From: CAWBLP01 sp963789495
GTDB taxonomy: Bacteria; Pseudomonadota; Alphaproteobacteria; Acetobacterales; Acetobacteraceae
DNA: 64,000 nucleotides
Direction of reading: 5' to 3'
NCBI GenBank assembly: GCA_963789495.1
Contig: CAWBLP010000014.1
Span: 1-64,000 of the forward strand
The notes below the pieces were generated by a model, which did not search any database, was not told the origin of the DNA, and saw only the letters and a list, made by a program, of their open reading frames with translations. Of this stretch, positions 60,345 through 64,000 are shown piece after piece. The translations under genes and the position numbers were made by a program. Each line of letters starts with the position of its first letter. The first letter of the stretch is position 1.

Positions 60345-61568
60345 ATGAGTCTCTCCCGCCGCACCCTGCTCACCGCCTCCGCCGCCGCAGCCTCGCTGCC
60401 GCTGGTGCGGGCGCGCGCGCAAACACCGACCCTGAAGATCGGCGTGCTGAACGATCAGTCCGGACCGTACATGAACACCGGCGGCCAGACCTCTGTGATC
60501 TGCGCCAAGCAGGCGATCGAGGACTACGCCGCCGCCAACAACATCGCCGTCGACATCATCAGCGCCGACCATCAGAACAAGCCGGACCTCGCGGTGTCGA
60601 TCTGCCGCCAATGGTTCGACCGCGACGGCGTGGACATGCTGCTCGACGTGCCGACATCCTCGGTCGCGCTGGCGGTGCAGTCGGTGGTCAAGGAAAAGAA
60701 CAAGGTGTTCCTCTCGGTTGGCCCGGCCTCCGTCGCGCTGACCACCACGCAGTGCTCGCCCAACATGATCACCTGGGTGTACGACACCTACATGCTCGCC
60801 AAGTCCACCGGCGGCGCCATGGTGAAGGCGGGCGGGGATTCCTGGTACTTCCTCACCGCCGATTATGCCTTCGGCAAGCAGTTGCAGTCCGACACTACCA
60901 ATTTCGTGAAGGCAGCGGGCGGCAAGGTGCTCGGCGCGTCGCCCTATCCGTTCCCCGGCACCTCCGACTTCTCCTCCTTCCTGCTGCAGGCCCAGGCCAG
61001 CGGCGCGAAGGTGCTCGGCCTGGCGAATGCCGGCGCCGACACGGTGAACTCGATCAAGCAGGCCAACGAGTTCGGCCTGAACAAGTCGATGAGCATGGCC
61101 GCGCTGCTGATGTTCATCACCGACGTGCATGCGCTGGGGCTGGACGTGGCGAAGGGCCTGGTGCTGACCGAGAGCTTCTACTGGGACCTGAACGACGGCA
61201 CCCGTGCCTTCACCAACAAGATCAAGCCAAAGTCGCCCAACAACTGGCCGAACATGATCCATGCCGGCTGCTACTCCGCCACCTTGCACTACCTGAAGAC
61301 CGCGCATGACATGGGTGTGGCCGAGGCGAAGAAGAGCGGCTTGGAGACCGTCAACCGGATGAAGAAGATGCCGGTCGAGGACATGTGCTTCGGCAAGACC
61401 ACCATCCGCGAGGATGGCCGCCACCTGGTGCCGGCCTATCTGTTCGAGGTGAAGAAGCCCTCCGAAAGCAAGGGGCCGTGGGACTACTACAACCTGAAAG
61501 TCACCACGCCGGCCGATGAGGCAGCACTGCCGCTGGCCGAGGGTCACTGCTCCTTCATCAAGGCCTGA
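60345..61568 (+). CDS. ABC transporter substrate-binding protein (LivK-like, Peripla_BP_6)
   Basis: The 407-aa periplasmic protein has a signal with a twin-arginine (SRRTLLTASAAAASLPLV, then ARAQ), which suggests Tat export (inference). The mature part shows LKIGVLNDQSGPYMNTGGQT, ADHQNKPDLAVSICRQWFDR, WYFLTADYAFGKQLQSDTTN FV and FPGTSDFSSFLLQAQASGAK. The type I fold binds amino acids, amides, urea or aromatic acids; the ligand is not clear. It lies between livF and livH, and its leader has GGAAAAGGATC before ATG 60345. Confidence 0.9.
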   Translation: MSLSRRTLLTASAAAASLPLVRARAQTPTLKIGVLNDQSGPYMNTGGQTSVICAKQAIEDYAAANNIAVDIISADHQNKPDLAVSICRQWFDRDGVDMLLDVPTSSVALAVQSVVKEKNKVFLSVGPASVALTTTQCSPNMITWVYDTYMLAKSTGGAMVKAGGDSWYFLTADYAFGKQLQSDTTNFVKAAGGKVLGASPYPFPGTSDFSSFLLQAQASGAKVLGLANAGADTVNSIKQANEFGLNKSMSMAALLMFITDVHALGLDVAKGLVLTESFYWDLNDGTRAFTNKIKPKSPNNWPNMIHAGCYSATLHYLKTAHDMGVAEAKKSGLETVNRMKKMPVEDMCFGKTTIREDGRHLVPAYLFEVKKPSESKGPWDYYNLKVTTPADEAALPLAEGHCSFIKA

Positions 61569-61608
61569 CCCTGGCAGCAGGGCCGGGGATGTTCCGGGAA
61601 ATACGACC

Positions 61609-62496
61609 ATGATGATGATCTTCGGCGTCCCCGCCCCGCTGCTGTTCGGGCAGCTCCTGCTGGGGCTGATCAACGGTGCCTTCTACGCGATGCTGTCGCT
61701 GGGTCTGTCGGTGATCTTCGGCATGCTCAACATCATCAACTTCGCGCACGGCGCGCTGTTCATGATGGGAGCGTTTGCCGCCTGGATGCTGCTGAACTAC
61801 GCCGGGATCGGCTACTTCCCGGCGCTGATCCTGGCGCCGCTCATCATCGGCGCGTTCGGCATCGTGCTGGAAAGGACCATCATCAGCCGGCTCTACAAGC
61901 TGGACCATCTGTACGGCCTGCTGCTGACCTTCGGACTGGCCCTGGTGATCCAGGGCCTGTTCCGCAACGCCTATGGCAGCTCGGGCCTGCCCTACCGCAT
62001 TCCGCAGGTGCTGCAGGGCGCGACCAATCTGGGCTTCATGTTCCTGCCCAATTATCGCGGCTGGGTGGTGCTGGCCGCCGCCGTGATGTGCCTGTCCACC
62101 TGGGCGATCATCGAGAAGACCTCACTCGGCGCCACGCTGCGGGCCGCCACCGAGAACGCGCCCCTGGTGCAGGCGTTCGGCGTGAACGTCCCCCGGCTGA
62201 TCACGCTGACCTATGGCGGCGGCGTGGCACTCGCCGCCTTCGCCGGCGTGCTGGCGGCGCCGATCTATTCGGTAAACCCCAATATGGGCGACAATTTCAT
62301 CAACACGGTGTTCGCCGTGGTGGTGATCGGCGGCATGGGCTCCATCCTCGGCTCGATCATCACCGGCTTCGGGCTGGGCGTGGTGGAGGGCCTCACCAAG
62401 GTCTTCTACCCGCAGGCCTCGGCGACCGTGGTGTTCCTGGTCATGGTCATCATCCTGCTGGTCAGGCCGCGCGGTCTGTTCGGAAAGGCCGCCTGA
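61609..62496 (+). CDS. livH: Branched-chain amino-acid-type ABC permease LivH
   Basis: The 295-aa membrane protein has about eight helices. Family blocks are LLGLINGAFYAMLSLGLSVI FGMLNIINFAHGALFMMGAF, the cytoplasmic loop SLGATLRAATENAPLVQAFG VNVPRLI and INTVFAVVVIGGMGSILGSI ITG. The ATG at 61609 is followed by two more Met codons, so the exact start could be any of three. It follows livK by 40 bp. Confidence 0.93.
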   Translation: MMMIFGVPAPLLFGQLLLGLINGAFYAMLSLGLSVIFGMLNIINFAHGALFMMGAFAAWMLLNYAGIGYFPALILAPLIIGAFGIVLERTIISRLYKLDHLYGLLLTFGLALVIQGLFRNAYGSSGLPYRIPQVLQGATNLGFMFLPNYRGWVVLAAAVMCLSTWAIIEKTSLGATLRAATENAPLVQAFGVNVPRLITLTYGGGVALAAFAGVLAAPIYSVNPNMGDNFINTVFAVVVIGGMGSILGSIITGFGLGVVEGLTKVFYPQASATVVFLVMVIILLVRPRGLFGKAA

Positions 62497-62497
62497 G

Positions 62498-63430
62498 ATG
62501 CTCGGTTTCTCCCGCTCCCAGTCGATCGCCTTCGTGGTGATGCTGGCGCTGATCGTCGTCTGCCCGTTCTTCCTGTATCCCGTGTTCCTGATGCGGGTGC
62601 TGTGCATCGCGCTGTTCGCCTGCGCCTTCAATCTGATGATCGGCTATGTCGGGCTGCTGTCCTTCGGCCACGCCGCGTTTTTCGGCATGGGCGCCTATAT
62701 CGCGGCCTGGACCATGAAGTTCTGGCATGTCGATGCGGCGATCGCGATCGTCCTGGGTGGCGCGGCCGGCGCCGCGCTGGGCCTGTGCCTGGGCTACCTC
62801 GCTATCCGCCGCTCCGGCATCTACTTCGCCATGATCACCCTGGCGCTGGCCCAGATGGTCTACTTCTTCTGCCTGGAGGCGCCGTTCACCGGCGGCGAGG
62901 ACGGCATCCAGCAGGTGCCCCGCGGCCACCTGTTCGGGTTCATCGACCTGCGTTACGACATGAACATGTACTGGCTGGTCGCCGCCGTGTTCCTGGGCGG
63001 CTTCCTGCTGGTGCACCGCATCATCCACTCGCCGTTCGGCCAGGTGCTGAAAGGCATCCGCGAGAACGAGCCGCGCGCCACCTCGCTGGGCTACAAGACC
63101 GACGACTATAAGCTGATCGCCTTCGTGCTGTCCTGCATGCTGTCAGGCGTCGCCGGTGGCACCAAGGCGCTGGTGTTCGGCATCGCCACGCTGACCGACG
63201 TGCACTACTCGACCTCCGGCGAGGTCGTGCTGACCACATTGCTGGGCGGATTGGGCACGGTGTTCGGCCCGGTCATGGGGTCCGTGGTGGTCACCGCGAT
63301 GGAGAACTACCTGGCGCAGTTCGGCGCCTGGGTGACGGTGACACAGGGCGCGATCTTCGTGATCTGCGTGCTGGCGTTCCGCCGCGGCATCATCGGCGAG
63401 ATCGGCGCGAAGCTGCGGCTGGGTCTGTAG
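62498..63430 (+). CDS. livM: Branched-chain amino-acid-type ABC permease LivM
   Basis: The 310-aa permease shows IALFACAFNLMIGYVGLLSF GHAAFFGMGAYIAAW, RRSGIYFAMITLALAQMVYF, the loop SPFGQVLKGIRENEPRATSL GYKTDDYKLIAFVLS and TTLLGGLGTVFGPVMGSVVV. It has about nine hydrophobic segments. It starts one base after the livH stop. A hairpin repeat follows its stop directly. Confidence 0.93.
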   Translation: MLGFSRSQSIAFVVMLALIVVCPFFLYPVFLMRVLCIALFACAFNLMIGYVGLLSFGHAAFFGMGAYIAAWTMKFWHVDAAIAIVLGGAAGAALGLCLGYLAIRRSGIYFAMITLALAQMVYFFCLEAPFTGGEDGIQQVPRGHLFGFIDLRYDMNMYWLVAAVFLGGFLLVHRIIHSPFGQVLKGIRENEPRATSLGYKTDDYKLIAFVLSCMLSGVAGGTKALVFGIATLTDVHYSTSGEVVLTTLLGGLGTVFGPVMGSVVVTAMENYLAQFGAWVTVTQGAIFVICVLAFRRGIIGEIGAKLRLGL

Positions 63431-63440
63431 CGCGCAAACG

Positions 63441-63680
63441 TCGGGGGCGTTGCCCCCGAAACCCCCATCAAGGGGCGCTGCCCCTTGAAACCCCGCCAAG
63501 GGCTCGCCCTTGGAACCCTATGTTGGTCCGGTTGGGGAGGGGTGGTCCGTGGTGGCGCCCTGGTCCGAGACCGTAACGCCCCCTCGCCACTCCAAGCCGA
63601 ATTGATTGCCAGGGCCAGCCTTTGCTGGAGGTCCGGGAGGCAAAGCCTCCTGGTGGGGTTCGGGGCAAAGCCCCGACGTT
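63441..63680. repeat. Hairpin-mosaic intergenic repeat, copy C
   Basis: The full series is present: GGGGGCGTTGCCCCC, AAGGGGCGCTGCCCCTT, CCAAGGGCTCGCCCTTGG, a variable centre, TTGCCAGGGCCAGCCTTTGC, GGGAGGCAAAGCCTCC and GGGGCAAAGCCCC. Substitutions in one arm are often balanced in the other (GGGCCCGGCCC against GGGCTCGCCC), consistent with RNA or cruciform pairing. It starts 10 bp after livM. Confidence 0.85.
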
Positions 63681-63761
63681 CGCCGGCGGCCAGGGTTCCC
63701 TTCGGCGACAACCGCGTGCACTCTCCATCACCACGCGCAGAGGCCCGCCGAACCGGCACGG

Positions 63762-64000
63762 ATGACGGACAGACCGCCCCAGCACACCCCAGCCACGGAC
63801 CACGGCGAGTCGCTTCCGGTCGAGGTTTCCTGGCAGCGCACGCTTTGGGCCATGGTGGCGATCCAGTTCGTCATGACGGCGTCGTTCAATTTCATCAGCC
63901 CCATCATGCCGCTGTTCCTGCCGGACCTCGGCGTCACCAGCGAGGCCGGCATCGACCTCTGGTCCGGCATTCTCACCGGCGCGACCTCGTTCGTCGCCGC
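63762..64000 (+). CDS. MFS transporter, N-terminal part, runs off the right edge
   Basis: Translation from ATG 63762 gives MTDRPPQHTPATDHGESLPV, then VSWQRTLWAMVAIQFVMTAS FNFISPIMPLFLPDLG and LWSGILTGATSFVA. This is the first cytoplasmic segment, helix 1 and the start of helix 2 of a drug/metabolite MFS carrier of the MdtG/Tet-like group. Only about 79 residues are visible. The start codon has a weak ribosome site, so it may lie elsewhere. Confidence 0.7.
   Translation, partial: MTDRPPQHTPATDHGESLPVEVSWQRTLWAMVAIQFVMTASFNFISPIMPLFLPDLGVTSEAGIDLWSGILTGATSFVA

Overview
The window is high-GC DNA with many ATGA-type start/stop overlaps and alphaproteobacterial gene families. It most likely comes from the Acetobacteraceae (Rhodospirillales); that placement is an inference from gene content, since no rRNA marker is present. 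It holds two different kinds of DNA.

Positions 1-10.6 kb are an accessory region of nested mobile elements ending at a tRNA-Gln(CUG) gene. It carries the frameshifted start of a TOTE-type primase gene at the left edge and two related copies of a DUF3489 / DUF2924 / serine-recombinase module. Copy 1 (408-4072) is split by an IS5-family element (TSD CTAG), cut by an IS91-type remnant with a tyrosine recombinase, and retains only the recombinase tail next to an IS5-type fragment. Copy 2 (6378-10255) has its DUF3489 gene split by an IS630-family element (TSD TA), an intact DUF2924 gene and a twice-frameshifted recombinase. An IS66-family element (8-bp TSD) lies between the copies, inside a sequence that looks like the 3' end of another tRNA.

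From 10.7 kb on the DNA is mostly housekeeping and metabolism. In order: a glycosyltransferase with a dTDP-L-rhamnose operon; universal stress and fluoride-channel genes; a MarR-EmrA-EmrB efflux operon; an alcohol dehydrogenase and MetE-like protein; phosphoglycolate phosphatase; glmU-glmS for UDP-GlcNAc; an orphan CoxL-like molybdo-hydroxylase; trmO; a NitT/TauT-type ABC pair; an HpcH/HpaI aldolase, luciferase-like oxidoreductase, XRE regulator and tartronate-semialdehyde-type reductase; a lytic transglycosylase and maf; tadA; a C26 peptidase, an RluB-type pseudouridine synthase and rsmD. An IS630 remnant and an ISAzo13-family element then abut the stop codon of citrate synthase. Beyond gltA come a PLP enzyme, an FAD oxidoreductase, an SDR, two tiny coupled genes, an acyl-CoA ligase, a degenerate DegP-like PDZ protein, a ferredoxin-NADP reductase, a DUF445 protein, a second EmrAB pair, a complete branched-chain amino-acid-type ABC operon (livG-F-K-H-M) and the start of an MFS transporter.

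Several non-coding signals stand out. A roughly 200-240 bp repeat made of successive G-run/C-run hairpins occurs three times in full and in parts elsewhere, always between genes. Short tandem arrays (20 bp x10, 15 bp x8-9, 21 bp x2) sit just after stop codons. A perfect 14-bp palindrome precedes marR, and a related half-site precedes the second emrAB pair.
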